Under the pieces are notes generated by a model that had not been told where the DNA came from, searched no databases, and saw only the letters and a program-made list of their open reading frames with translations. Below, piece by piece: positions 28,697-38,137 of a DNA stretch of 64,000 bases (its first letter is position 1; every line of letters starts with the position of its first letter). Both the position numbers and the translations under genes were made by a program. The stretch covers positions 3,100,001 through 3,164,000 of the forward strand of contig NC_014844.1 in NCBI RefSeq assembly GCF_000176915.2, read 5' to 3'. This DNA is from Pseudodesulfovibrio aespoeensis Aspo-2 (GTDB lineage: Bacteria; Desulfobacterota; Desulfovibrionia; Desulfovibrionales; Desulfovibrionaceae).

Positions 28697-28871
28697 CGGC
28701 CTGACCGTTATCAGGCCGCCGTTGCGGGCCGTCATGCGGAACGCCATGGCGATTCCGTTTCACAACCCGGCCAAATTGCTGTATGCCTGGGACAAAAGCC
28801 GGGCCTGTTCGACCAAGAGATCGACACGGGACACCGCCCCGGACGCACGACCGTCCGGGTGGAGACGCGCC

Positions 28872-30656
28872 ATGTTCCTCATTGTCCTGTGTTCGACCCT
28901 TCTCCAGTTCGCGGCAGGCTTCTTCGCGTTCAAGCTCATTGTCGATGCCGGGAAAAAATGGGCCTGGACCCTGCTCTCTGCAGGCATCTTCACCATGGCC
29001 TTCCGCCGCGCCTACTCCCTGGTTGGCGTCTATCTCGGTCATGAAGTCCCCTCGCTCTCCTACGAGGTGATCGGCCTGATCATCTCGATCCTGGTTTTTG
29101 GCGGCGTCCTCCTGATCGGCCCCCTGATCCGGGCCATGCGCCATGTGGCCGAAAAACTGGCCGAGAGCGAGGAGCGCTACCGGACTGTGGCCGAGTTCAC
29201 CTTTGACTGGGAATACTGGCTCGCCCCGGACGGCTCCTTTGTCTTTGTCTCCCCGGCCTGCGAGCGGATCACCGGGTACACCTGCCAGGAGTTCATGGAC
29301 GACCCGGCTCTGTTCGCGGATCTGGTCCATCCCGACCACAAGGAGGAGTTCCTCAAGCGCACCGCGACCTTCGACGCCCTGCGCAAACCCGCGAGCTTCG
29401 ACCTTCGGATCATTGACAGGCAGGGTCTGGAACACTGGGTAGCCCACAGCAGCCTGCCGGTTTTCTCGAAAAAAGGCGTGTTCCTCGGCACGCGCGGCTC
29501 GATCAGGAACATCGACCCCCGCAAGCAGCTTGAGGAAGAACTCAGAAGCAGCCGGGCCGTCTACGAGAGCATGGTCCAGAACGCGCGCTGCCTTGTCCTG
29601 CGCCTGGACCGGGACGGGGCCGTCACCTTTGCCAACCGGTACGCCGAGGAGCACTTCGAGCGGCGAGGCCCGACGCTGATCGGGCTGCCCATCACCGAAC
29701 TGCTCGCCCCCAAAGACACGTCAGGGCCGGACATGGCTGAGAACAACGCCCTGCTCTCCGAACTGGGCCGGACCATCGCCGCGGGCGAACGCCTGGATTT
29801 CGAGTGCGAGAGCGTGGGACTGGCCGGGAACCACTTCTGGGCGGAGTGGGTCAACAGCCCGGTCGCAGACGTCCACGGCGAGGCCAGGGAATTCGTCTGC
29901 GTGGGCATCGACGTGACCCGGCGCAAGGCCCTGAGCAAGCTCAAGGAGGATGTGACGCGCATCGTGCGCCACGACCTCAAATCGCCGCTGTCAGGCATCA
30001 TCGGCATCCCGCGCATCATCCGGCAGGCCGACAACATCACCCCGAGACAGGCCGAAATGCTCCAGGCCGTGGAAGACGCCGGAACCATGATGCTCGCCCT
30101 CATCAACCAATCCCTGGAAATGTACAAACTGGAGACGGGAACCTACGAGTTCCGCTTCGAGGAGTTCGACCTGCCCGCCCTGCTGCGCGAGGTCATCCGC
30201 AACACCCAGATGGGCAGGGAGCGGCCTGTTCCGGTGACCCTGACGCTGGACGGGCGCGACATCGACGACCAGCAGCCTGTCCTGCTCCATGCCGAGCGCC
30301 CCCTGATCTACACCATGCTCGGCAACCTCATCAAGAACGCCGTGGAGGCGAGCGAGGACAAGCCTGTTTCCGTAGACATAGGCATGGATCGCGACTGCCG
30401 CATCAGCATCAGCAACGCGGGTCTGGTTCCGCTCTCCATACAGCCGAGATTTTTTGAGAAATATGCCACAGAAGGGAAACGCGGCGGCACTGGACTCGGC
30501 ACCTACAGCGCACGGCTGGTGGCCGAAAAACACGGCGGTTCCATCGCCATGTGTTCGGCCCCGGACACCGGCACCACGGTCTCGGTCAGAATCCCGCGCG
30601 AACAGCCGGACTCGGCCACGGCCCGACTCCGGCATTCTGAAAATCAATCAGGATAG
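28872..30656 (+). CDS. PAS-PAS sensor histidine kinase
   Basis: A kinase of 594 aa from ATG 28872 (GGTGGAG upstream); the frame is open to 28722. Two membrane segments come first, then PAS 1 ('SPACERITGYTCQEFMDD'), PAS 2 (starting 'RSSRAVYESMVQNARCLVLR'), HisKA with H-box 'VRHDLKSPLSGIIG', and a HATPase with N-box 'NLIKNAVEAS' and G-box 'GGTGLGTYSARL'. It sits just after the thiol/rhodanese operon and could be its kinase, with the REC-STAS protein as a possible target; that pairing is inference. Confidence 0.88.
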   Translation: MFLIVLCSTLLQFAAGFFAFKLIVDAGKKWAWTLLSAGIFTMAFRRAYSLVGVYLGHEVPSLSYEVIGLIISILVFGGVLLIGPLIRAMRHVAEKLAESEERYRTVAEFTFDWEYWLAPDGSFVFVSPACERITGYTCQEFMDDPALFADLVHPDHKEEFLKRTATFDALRKPASFDLRIIDRQGLEHWVAHSSLPVFSKKGVFLGTRGSIRNIDPRKQLEEELRSSRAVYESMVQNARCLVLRLDRDGAVTFANRYAEEHFERRGPTLIGLPITELLAPKDTSGPDMAENNALLSELGRTIAAGERLDFECESVGLAGNHFWAEWVNSPVADVHGEAREFVCVGIDVTRRKALSKLKEDVTRIVRHDLKSPLSGIIGIPRIIRQADNITPRQAEMLQAVEDAGTMMLALINQSLEMYKLETGTYEFRFEEFDLPALLREVIRNTQMGRERPVPVTLTLDGRDIDDQQPVLLHAERPLIYTMLGNLIKNAVEASEDKPVSVDIGMDRDCRISISNAGLVPLSIQPRFFEKYATEGKRGGTGLGTYSARLVAEKHGGSIAMCSAPDTGTTVSVRIPREQPDSATARLRHSENQSG

Positions 30657-30711
30657 CATGATCTCAATGGAAGGCGGCCCCAACCAATGAGCAAGGTTCC
30701 TTCCGCCTGAC

Positions 30712-30939
30712 TCAGACGAGCTGGCGGACCTGGACTTGCCCGTCACCCGCGTCGCAGCGCAGGTCGTCCAAGGCTCCGGCCTTGAACAGGATATCCGCAC
30801 ATTTGGCGCAGTAGTGGTGGCCCTCCTGCGATCGGGCGGCAGTGGCGATGTCCCGGATGGGGGCGAAGCAGACGGAGCAATGACGCTCCACTGCCAGGAA
30901 ACAGCGATCAGGGCTTTCGACAACTTGCTGGAATTTCAT
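30712..30939 (-). CDS. small zinc-ribbon-like protein, 75 aa
   Basis: ATG 30939 is preceded by GGAGG (30946-30950). The 75-aa product has two Cys pairs, 'HCSVCFAPI' and 'HYCAKCADIL', a zinc-ribbon or rubredoxin-like metal site, with an N-terminal helix and an acidic C-terminal tail. It converges with the histidine kinase. No family assignment; possible roles are a metal-dependent adaptor or redox sensor. Confidence 0.7.
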   Translation of the reverse strand: MKFQQVVESPDRCFLAVERHCSVCFAPIRDIATAARSQEGHHYCAKCADILFKAGALDDLRCDAGDGQVQVRQLV

Positions 30940-31189
30940 GTCAAATCCTCCAAGATGCATCTGAGCCAGGAGAATGCCCCCTGACGCGGAACGAACAATA
31001 TCCCATTTTTCAGAAACTTCTGTGACAAACAGGTGACAATTGCAATCTTTGCCGCGCGGCCAGGGCAGGCCGTCGCGGCCAAGGCTGCCCTCGCGCCAGG
31101 AGCAACGGGCCTTGACGGCCTCCCGCGCCTTGCCTCCCCTTTGCAATGGAAGAATCCTGACGGAACACAACGGCCAAAGCGTCGCGGAC

Positions 31190-31351
31190 GGCTCCACCAC
31201 CGAGCTGGAAGTGGACGGCGCGTTCGTGGCCATCGGACAGGTGGCGGCCACGAATCTGGCCAAGAGCCTGGGCGTGGCCCTGCGCGAGGACGGCTTCGTG
31301 GCCATGGACACGGCCATGAGCGCCTTCGAGGACATCAGCCGCCCCTCCTGA
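31190..31351 (+). pseudogene. thioredoxin reductase C-terminal remnant
   Basis: A short frame holds 'ELEVDGAFVAIGQVAATNLA' and 'DGFVAMDTAMSAFEDI', clearly the C-terminal part of a TrxB-type flavoprotein ('VDGVFVAIG...G.I.TD'). The N-terminal FAD and CxxC regions are missing upstream and the frame ends before the conserved 'GVFAAGD'. It is a degraded gene fragment in a 580-nt gap between the zinc-ribbon gene and the RTX gene that otherwise holds only GC-rich hairpins. Confidence 0.6.
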
Positions 31352-31519
31352 AATGAGCGGGACTGACGGCGGGACGCGGCAGGCGCACCGCCTGCGGGAG
31401 GCCCGGCGCAGCGAGCCGGGCGGGGTCTGGTCGCCATGCCCTTTGACTTTTTCCTGCCAATGTTGTTAGACGGATGCGATCGTTGACCGGAAGACCAGTC
31501 CATTCATCATGGAGGATGA

Positions 31520-33304
31520 GTGACCCACGCCATGCCAAACCACGAAGCAGATCCGTCCGACCAGGAATCCGCGCCCGGCGGACCCGACACCGGCCCGCCC
31601 GCCAAAGGCGAGCCGGGGCCGCTGTTCATCTTCCCGCTGGACGACGGCAGGCAGCACCTGATCACCTTCCAGGACATGGACCAGGACGGCGACAAGGACA
31701 TTGTCGTCGCCGTCCCCGGCAGCCCCGCCTACTGGATCGAGAACACGCTGGGCACGGAAGCCGAGACGCTGTTCACGGACTCCTTCTTCGCCTTCACCGC
31801 GCCCACAGCCCTGGCCGCCGGGGATCTCAACAACAACGGGCGGCCCGATCTGGTGATCGGCCACCGGGACGGGCTCAAGATCTTCCACAACGACGGCGAC
31901 TGGAGCGAGGAATCCGTCCGGGTGCGCCTCGACCATCCGCAGGCCATTGTCATTGCGGACGTGGACAACGACGGCCATGCCGACATCATCATCCGCGACA
32001 GCCGGGAACTGGTGCTGCTCAAGGGGCAATCCGGCATGTTCGGAGTCCAGGCCATGAGCTGGCCCAACCTGGGCGGCAGCTCGCTCCTGGCCGTGGGCAA
32101 CTTCGACTTTTCCAACACGACCCTTGAGCTGCTGACCACCCACGGGAAAACCGGCGCGCTCGTCATGATCACCCATAACGCCACCAGTTGGCAGGCCTTC
32201 CAGACCATCCACGAGACCGCCGTGGTCACCGTGCGCGTGCAGGACATCAACAACGACGGCCTGGACGACGTGTATGTCGAGGACACCCAGGGCCGCGAGG
32301 CCTGGCTCATCAGCGACGGCGCGGGCAACTTCGCGACCCAGGAGGTTGCCGATCCGGTCCAGGAGGCGGGCACCGGGTTGCGCGGCCCGGTCTTCAACGT
32401 GAACGGGACCACAAGCGGGAATACCAGCGAAACCGTTCCGCTCAAGTCCCTGGGCCTGACAAGCGCAAGCGGCAAGCTCGGCTCGTTTCTTCTTGCCAAA
32501 ACAGCAAAGCCGGACCCCGCCTTCGACTTCGACGCCGAGCCAGATCCCGAAACAGACCCGGACAACACGATGGATCATTCGGCAAGCAAGGTCGCCGTGA
32601 AATTAGCCCTGTCCGGCAACAGCCCCGCCAACGCCGTGGGGTCGTCCTTTGGCGACCGCATCACGGGCGACGCCCGGGCCAACACCATCCTGGGCGGCAA
32701 CGGCAACGACTGGCTCGACGGCCAGGACGGCAACGACACCCTTGTCGGCGGCAGCGGCCACGACTGGCTCCTGGGCGGCAACGGCAACGACCTGCTGCTC
32801 GGCGGGGACGGCAACGACTTACTCTTCGGCGACGCAGGCAGCGACCAGCTCTACGGCGGCAACGGCGACGACATCCTCTTTGGCGGCAACGGCAACGACA
32901 CGCTCCTTGGCGGCAACGGCGGCGACATCCTCTTTGGCGGCAACGGCGACGACGTGTTGTGCGGCGGCCTGGGCCACGACATCCTCGTGGGCGGCAAGGG
33001 GAGCGATACCTTTCACTACTCCTCTCCCGACGAGGGCGGCGACCTGATCACCGGCTTCACACAGGGCGAGGATGTCCTTCAATTCGCCTTTGGCTCCAAA
33101 TCACTGCACACGGTCCACGAACCCTACGGAGGAACCCTGGCCGGTGCGGGCGAATCCTTTGTCTGGGAAACCACCGACCCCGGTTCGGGCAAGCTCTACT
33201 ACGACCCGGACACCTCGCTGGCCGGGGACGAAATCCTCATCGCCGAAATCGGACTGACCGACCCGGAAAGCACCCTGACCATCGACGACATCACCCTGGT
33301 CTAG
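31520..33304 (+). CDS. RTX calcium-binding protein with FG-GAP/VCBS-like repeats
   Basis: A 594-aa protein starting at GTG 31520 (GGAGG 31511-31515). The N-terminal half has FG-GAP/VCBS-type repeats with calcium motifs ('DMDQDGDKDIVVAV', 'DLNNNGRPDLVIG', 'DVDNDGHADIIIR', 'DINNDGLDDVYVE'). The C-terminal part carries about a dozen RTX nonapeptides ('GGNGNDWLDGQDGNDTL'-type). There is no classical signal peptide, fitting type 1 secretion with a C-terminal signal; no ABC/HlyD/TolC genes are nearby. It is probably a secreted surface or adhesion protein. Confidence 0.88.
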   Translation: MTHAMPNHEADPSDQESAPGGPDTGPPAKGEPGPLFIFPLDDGRQHLITFQDMDQDGDKDIVVAVPGSPAYWIENTLGTEAETLFTDSFFAFTAPTALAAGDLNNNGRPDLVIGHRDGLKIFHNDGDWSEESVRVRLDHPQAIVIADVDNDGHADIIIRDSRELVLLKGQSGMFGVQAMSWPNLGGSSLLAVGNFDFSNTTLELLTTHGKTGALVMITHNATSWQAFQTIHETAVVTVRVQDINNDGLDDVYVEDTQGREAWLISDGAGNFATQEVADPVQEAGTGLRGPVFNVNGTTSGNTSETVPLKSLGLTSASGKLGSFLLAKTAKPDPAFDFDAEPDPETDPDNTMDHSASKVAVKLALSGNSPANAVGSSFGDRITGDARANTILGGNGNDWLDGQDGNDTLVGGSGHDWLLGGNGNDLLLGGDGNDLLFGDAGSDQLYGGNGDDILFGGNGNDTLLGGNGGDILFGGNGDDVLCGGLGHDILVGGKGSDTFHYSSPDEGGDLITGFTQGEDVLQFAFGSKSLHTVHEPYGGTLAGAGESFVWETTDPGSGKLYYDPDTSLAGDEILIAEIGLTDPESTLTIDDITLV

Positions 33305-33402
33305 GCCGCCCCCAAGGGCTCCTGGCACCAAACGCCTCTGTCTGCCAGACCGCCTTTTCTTGACAGCCGGACAGGCGTCATGCTAGCGGTGACCTCTGCA
33401 AA

Positions 33403-33433
33403 TGACCTTCGGTCACTTTTTGACCAAGGGTCA
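33403..33433. promoter_or_regulatory. double palindromic operator upstream of tetR-type gene
   Basis: TGACCTTCGGTCA (33403-33415) and TGACCAAGGGTCA (33421-33433) are each palindromic (TGACC-N3-GGTCA) and are centred 18 bp apart. They lie about 50 nt before the TetR start, as expected for an autoregulated operator bound by two dimers. Confidence 0.7.
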
Positions 33434-33484
33434 TTTATCCCCAGCCAGTCACTTGAACCTAGCGAAATCACTGCAGGAATGGCA

Positions 33485-34078
33485 ATGGCGAAGAAGCAGC
33501 AGGAAAAATCCCGGCAGACCATGCAGGAGCTGATGGACTCGGCCTTTGTCCTGTTCGGTTCCAAGGGGTTCGTGCAGACCTCGGTGGCCGAGATCACCGA
33601 GCACGCGGGCTATGCCAAGGGGAGCTTCTACCGCCACTGGAACAGCAAGGACGAGCTGTTCCTGCTCATCGTGGAGCAGAAGTTCCGCCACTACCGGGCC
33701 GAGCGCAACGGCAAGGTGGATCAGGCCCAAAGCCTCGAAGCGGTCATGCACATCATCTGGGATTTTCTGGAGTCCATCCTCGACGACGAGAACTGGTCGT
33801 CCATCTTCCTCGAATTCACGGTCTACTCGGCGCGCAACGACGTGCTGCGCCAACGCATGAACAAGTCCGGCTACCGGCTCTCCAACGCCATTTTCGCCGA
33901 TCTGGTGCGCGACCACATTGAGACCGGCTATCCGCCGGAGAAGATCGGCGCGCTCAACACCGCACTGTTCGAGGGGTTTCTCATCCACCGCGCCCTGGGC
34001 ACCCAGCTGCTGACCGTTGCAGACGTGCGCAGCGCGGCCATCGCCATGGCCCTGAAGCACGGGACTCAACAAGGCTGA
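33485..34078 (+). CDS. TetR/AcrR family transcriptional regulator
   Basis: A 197-aa regulator with an N-terminal helix-turn-helix ('AFVLFGSKGFVQTSVAEITE' then 'AGYAKGSFYRHWNSKDEL') and an all-helical ligand-binding domain. ATG 33485 follows AGGA (33475-33478). The double operator upstream implies autoregulation. It precedes the TRAP transporter genes by 55 nt and may control them, with the imported compound or a metabolite as ligand. Confidence 0.87.
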   Translation: MAKKQQEKSRQTMQELMDSAFVLFGSKGFVQTSVAEITEHAGYAKGSFYRHWNSKDELFLLIVEQKFRHYRAERNGKVDQAQSLEAVMHIIWDFLESILDDENWSSIFLEFTVYSARNDVLRQRMNKSGYRLSNAIFADLVRDHIETGYPPEKIGALNTALFEGFLIHRALGTQLLTVADVRSAAIAMALKHGTQQG

Positions 34079-34133
34079 AACCGGCGGGCGTGAGCCCGGT
34101 CCGGATCAAAAATCATAACCAGCGAGACACGCC

Positions 34134-35144
34134 ATGAAAAAACCGTTCCTGACCCTGACCGCCCTTGTCATGCTCTCCCTGGCCCTGGCCGCCACGGCCC
34201 TGGCCGGGCCTGTCCGGCTGACCTACTCCAATTTCTTCCCCCCCACCCACGTCCAGTCGCAACTGGCCGAAGAGTGGTGCCGCGAGGTGGAGAAGCGCAC
34301 CGACGGCGCGGTGGTCATCGACTACTTTCCCGGCGGCACCCTGACCCCGGCCCAGCAGACTTACGACGGCGTGGTCGAGGGCATCGCGGACATCGGGCTC
34401 TCCTGCCTCGCCTATTCGCGTGGCCGGTTCCCGGTCATGGCCGCCCTGGACCTGCCCATGGGCTACGCCACCGCGGCCCAGGCCACGGCAGCGGCCAACA
34501 AGGTCTACGCCAAGTTCACCCCTGCCGAGCTGGATGACGTGGCCCCCATGTATTTCCACGCCCACGGCCCCGGCCTGCTCTTCACCACCCCGCGCGCCGT
34601 GGCCACCCTTGAGGACATGAAGGGGCTCAAGATCCGCTCCACCGGCAACTCGGCCCAGCTGGTCGAGGCACTGGGCGGCACCCCGGTGGCCCAATCCATG
34701 CCCACCTGCTACCAGTCCCTGCAAAAGGGCGTGGTGGACGGCTCCATGCACCCCATCGAGTCCAACAAGGGTTGGAAGCTGGCCGAGGTGGTCAAATACG
34801 GCACCGAGTCCTTTTCCGTGGCCTACACCACCACCTTCTTCGTGGTCATGAACAAGGACAAGTGGGCGAGCCTTGACGACAAGACCCGCGCCATCATCAG
34901 CAAGATCAACGCCGAGTGGGCCGTGCGCCACGGCGTTGCCTGGGACGAGGCCGATGAGGAGGGCAAGCGGTTCTTCCTTGAGAAGGGCGGCAGCTTCGTG
35001 CCCCTGACCGAGGGCGAGGCCGCGCGCTGGGTCAAGGCCGCCGAGCCGGTCATCGCCGCCTATGAAACGAGCGTATCCGAAAAGGGCGTGGACGGCGCCA
35101 GGGTGGTCGAGTTCCTCAGGGCGGCCATGGCCGAGGCCAGATAG
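34134..35144 (+). CDS. dctP: TRAP transporter substrate-binding protein DctP (copy 1)
   Basis: A 336-aa periplasmic DctP-type binding protein with a signal peptide ending 'ATALAG'. Conserved motifs are 'LAEEWCREVEKRTDG', 'GGTLTPAQQTYDGVVEGIAD' and 'LKIRSTGNSAQLVEALGG' containing the carboxylate-binding Arg. It is about two-thirds identical by eye to the following gene. Ligand unknown, but the Arg signature indicates an organic anion. Confidence 0.9.
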   Translation: MKKPFLTLTALVMLSLALAATALAGPVRLTYSNFFPPTHVQSQLAEEWCREVEKRTDGAVVIDYFPGGTLTPAQQTYDGVVEGIADIGLSCLAYSRGRFPVMAALDLPMGYATAAQATAAANKVYAKFTPAELDDVAPMYFHAHGPGLLFTTPRAVATLEDMKGLKIRSTGNSAQLVEALGGTPVAQSMPTCYQSLQKGVVDGSMHPIESNKGWKLAEVVKYGTESFSVAYTTTFFVVMNKDKWASLDDKTRAIISKINAEWAVRHGVAWDEADEEGKRFFLEKGGSFVPLTEGEAARWVKAAEPVIAAYETSVSEKGVDGARVVEFLRAAMAEAR

Positions 35145-35242
35145 CGGGAAAAGCACGCCGCGCGAGGCCGCCCTGACGGCCCGGCGATCACATATACGGA
35201 GGGCCAACCCCTCCCAGGATCAATGCAACCCCGGAGACACCG

Positions 35243-36244
35243 ATGAAAAAACTGATTCTGTCACTGGCGGCCCTGGCCGTGCTCTGCGCGTCCCTGCCCA
35301 CCGTGGCTCAAGCCGACCCTGTCAAGCTGACCTATTCCAACTTCTTCCCGCCCGCCAACCACCAGTCGCAACTGGCCGAGGAGTGGTGCCGCGAGGTGGA
35401 GAAACGCACCGGCGGCAAGGTGGTCATTGACTACTACCCCGGCGGCACCCTGACCCAGGCCAAGCAGACCTACGACGGCGTGGTCGAGGGCATGTCCGAC
35501 ATCGGGCTCTCCTGCCTCGCCTACACGCGCGGACGCTTCCCGGTCATGGCCGCCGTGGACCTGCCGCTCGGCTACAAGACCGCAGCCCAGGCCACGCACA
35601 CGGCCAATGCCGTGTACCAGCACTTCAAGCCCGAGGAACTGGCCGATGTCGAGGTCATGTACTTCAACGGCCACGGTCCGGGCCTGCTCTTCACCACCAC
35701 CAAACCCGTGGCCACCCTTGAGGACATCAAGGGGCAGAAAATCCGCTCCACCGGCAACTCGGCCCAGCTGGTCCAGGCCCTGGGCGGCACCCCGGTGGCC
35801 AAGCCCATGCCCGAAAACTACCAGCTCCTGCAAAAAGGCGTGGTGGACGGCTCCATGCACCCCATCGAGTCCAACAAGTCCTTCAAGCTCGGCGAAGTGT
35901 GCAAGTTCGGCACCGACTGTTTCGACGTGGCCTACACCACGGTCTTCTTCATCGTCATGAACAAGGCCAAGTGGGCTTCGCTCGACGCCGACTCCCAGAA
36001 GGCGATCCGCGAGATCAACGCCGAGTGGGCCCCCAAACACGCCAAGGCATGGGACGAGGCCGACATCGAGGGCCGCCAGTACCTCATCGACCAGGGCGGC
36101 AAGATCATGGAGCTTTCCCCCGAGGAGTCGGCCCGCTGGGTGGCGGCCTCCCAGCCTGTCATCGAAGGCTACATCAAGGAAACCGACGCGCGCGGCCTGG
36201 ACGGCAAGGCGATCATCGAGTTCACCCGCTCCACCCTGAAATAG
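35243..36244 (+). CDS. dctP: TRAP transporter substrate-binding protein DctP (copy 2)
   Basis: A 333-aa second DctP with signal peptide ending near 'TVAQAD' and the same motifs ('QKIRSTGNSAQLVQALGG', 'VVDGSMHPIESNKSFKLGE'). Differences from copy 1 cluster in the second lobe, so the two may bind related but different ligands with one shared permease. It lies 99 nt after copy 1 and 62 nt before the small permease gene. Confidence 0.9.
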   Translation: MKKLILSLAALAVLCASLPTVAQADPVKLTYSNFFPPANHQSQLAEEWCREVEKRTGGKVVIDYYPGGTLTQAKQTYDGVVEGMSDIGLSCLAYTRGRFPVMAAVDLPLGYKTAAQATHTANAVYQHFKPEELADVEVMYFNGHGPGLLFTTTKPVATLEDIKGQKIRSTGNSAQLVQALGGTPVAKPMPENYQLLQKGVVDGSMHPIESNKSFKLGEVCKFGTDCFDVAYTTVFFIVMNKAKWASLDADSQKAIREINAEWAPKHAKAWDEADIEGRQYLIDQGGKIMELSPEESARWVAASQPVIEGYIKETDARGLDGKAIIEFTRSTLK

Positions 36245-36306
36245 CGAAACACCCGGCGGGGCGGGCTCGCTGTCCGCCCCGCCGCAATCACAAGGATTCT
36301 TGATTC

Positions 36307-36795
36307 ATGGAAGAAGTGAAAAGCGGCCTGCTCGACCGGGCCGAGGCGGGCATGCGCATCGCCGCCGCCATATGCCTGTTCGGCATGGCGCTCCTGACCG
36401 GGGCCGATGTCCTGCTGCGGGGCATCTGGAACACCCCCATCTTTGGCTGCGAGGAGATTGTCTCCATCCTGGGCATCGTGGTGGTCGGATTCGCCCTGCC
36501 CTACGCCCACGAGCAGAAAAGCCACATCGGCGTCGAGATTTTCGTGCGCAGGCTGCCACGCGGGCCGCGCCGCGCGGTCAAGCTCGTCACCGACACGGCC
36601 ACCCTCGCCCTGGTGGCGGTCATCGCCTGGCGCATGGCCCTCTACGCCCGGACCCAGTCCGAATCGGGCGAGGTGTCCATGAACCTGGAGCTGCCCGACT
36701 ACCTGATCATCTATGTGCTGGCCTTCGGCTTCCTGGTCTACGCCCTGTGCGTGGCCCGCGACATTGTGCGCTTCTTCAAGGGCAGGGAGGACTAG
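36307..36795 (+). CDS. dctQ: TRAP transporter small permease DctQ
   Basis: A 162-aa inner membrane protein with four hydrophobic segments and the DctQ pattern 'LLTGADVLLRGIWNTPIFGCEEI'. It pairs with the large permease that starts 2 nt after its stop. Confidence 0.9.
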   Translation: MEEVKSGLLDRAEAGMRIAAAICLFGMALLTGADVLLRGIWNTPIFGCEEIVSILGIVVVGFALPYAHEQKSHIGVEIFVRRLPRGPRRAVKLVTDTATLALVAVIAWRMALYARTQSESGEVSMNLELPDYLIIYVLAFGFLVYALCVARDIVRFFKGRED

Positions 36796-36796
36796 C

Positions 36797-38110
36797 ATGG
36801 ACCCGACAATAGCCGGAGTCACCGGCATCGCCATCATGGTCTTTCTCTTCATGACCCGGATGCCCGTGGCCTTCGTCATGATGCTCGTGGGGTTCGTGGG
36901 CTTCTCCCTGCTCACCTCGTGGAAGGGCGGGCTCAACCTCATGTCGCGCAACATCTACGACGCCTTTGCCTCCTACGAGCTGTCCACCATTCCGCTGTTC
37001 ATCCTCATGGGGCAGATCGCCTTCAACTGCGGCATCTCAAGAAGGCTGTACAACACGGCCTACCACTTCCTGGGCGATATCCGGGGCGGGCTGGCCATGG
37101 CCACGGTCTCGGCCTGCACCGCGTTCGGCGCGGTCTGCGGCTCCAGCCCGGCCACGGCGGCCACCATGTCCACGGTGGGCATCCCGGAGATGAAGCGCTA
37201 CGGCTACGCCAACTCCCTGGCCACGGCCTCGGTGGCCTCGGGCGGCGGGCTGGGCATGATCATGCCGCCCAGCGTGGTGCTCATCATCTACGGCGTGCTC
37301 ACCGAGCAGTCCATCGGCGCGCTCTTTGTTTCAGGCATCTTCCCGGCCTTCCTGCTCACGGTCCTGTTCGTCATCGCCATCTACATCCAGTGCCGGATCA
37401 ATCCCAGGCTCGGCCCCAAGGGCGACTCCTTCACCTGGCCGCAGAAGTTCCGGTCCCTGGCCGGGCTCATCGACACCCTGATCATCTTCGCCCTGGTCAT
37501 CGGCGGGCTCTTCCGGGGCTGGTTCACGCCCACCGAGGCCGCGTCCATCGGCGTGCTCGGCGTGCTGACCCTGGCCCTGATCAAGCGCCAGCTCAGCTGG
37601 GCCGCCTTTGTCAACTCGCTCTATGAGACCCTGCGCACCTCGTGCATGGTGCTGGTGCTCATCGCAGGTGCGGTGGTCTTCGGCAAGTTCCTGGCGGTCA
37701 CGCGCATCCCGTTCGACATCGCCAACTGGGTCTCCTCCTTTGACATGCCGCATTTCGCCATCATGGGGACCATTATCCTCATCTACTTCATCGGCGGCTG
37801 CTTCATGGACTCACTGGCCCTGATCATGCTGACCATCCCGGTCTTCTTCCCGGTGGTCACCAGCATGGGCTACGACCCCATCTGGTTCGGCATCATCATC
37901 GTCCTGGTCACCGAGATGGGGGTCATCACCCCGCCGGTGGGCATCAACGTCTACGTGGTCTACGGCATGTGCCAGAAGATCGCGCCCGGCGTGACCCTGG
38001 AGCAGGTCTTCCGGGGCATCGTGCCCTTCATGCTGGCCATCATCGTGGGCATCGCCCTGCTCTTCGTCTTCCCGCAGATCATCCTCTTCCTGCCAGGTCT
38101 CATGTACTGA
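36797..38110 (+). CDS. dctM: TRAP transporter large permease DctM
   Basis: A 437-aa sodium-coupled permease with about 12 membrane segments. Typical DctM motifs are 'STIPLFILMGQIAFNCGIS', 'CGSSPATAATMSTVGIPEM' and 'VITPPVGINVYVVYGM'. ATG 36797 is 2 nt after the DctQ stop; the frame is open further upstream inside dctQ but without a better start. A bidirectional terminator follows. Confidence 0.93.
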   Translation: MDPTIAGVTGIAIMVFLFMTRMPVAFVMMLVGFVGFSLLTSWKGGLNLMSRNIYDAFASYELSTIPLFILMGQIAFNCGISRRLYNTAYHFLGDIRGGLAMATVSACTAFGAVCGSSPATAATMSTVGIPEMKRYGYANSLATASVASGGGLGMIMPPSVVLIIYGVLTEQSIGALFVSGIFPAFLLTVLFVIAIYIQCRINPRLGPKGDSFTWPQKFRSLAGLIDTLIIFALVIGGLFRGWFTPTEAASIGVLGVLTLALIKRQLSWAAFVNSLYETLRTSCMVLVLIAGAVVFGKFLAVTRIPFDIANWVSSFDMPHFAIMGTIILIYFIGGCFMDSLALIMLTIPVFFPVVTSMGYDPIWFGIIIVLVTEMGVITPPVGINVYVVYGMCQKIAPGVTLEQVFRGIVPFMLAIIVGIALLFVFPQIILFLPGLMY

Positions 38111-38137
38111 CCCCGGAACAGAGCCGACAAGAAAAGA

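Noticed and set aside
28722-28871. Longer N-terminus of the PAS kinase
   Set aside because: ATG 28872 has a proper Shine-Dalgarno and begins the first membrane segment; the extra residues look unstructured. The longer start is not fully excluded.
31349-31351. TGA ending the thioredoxin reductase fragment as a second selenocysteine codon
   Set aside because: No SECIS-like hairpin follows in frame and the sequence after it does not continue TrxB.
32649-33000. Possible CRISPR or tandem DNA repeat
   Set aside because: The repetition is the coding sequence of RTX nonapeptides, with no spacers.
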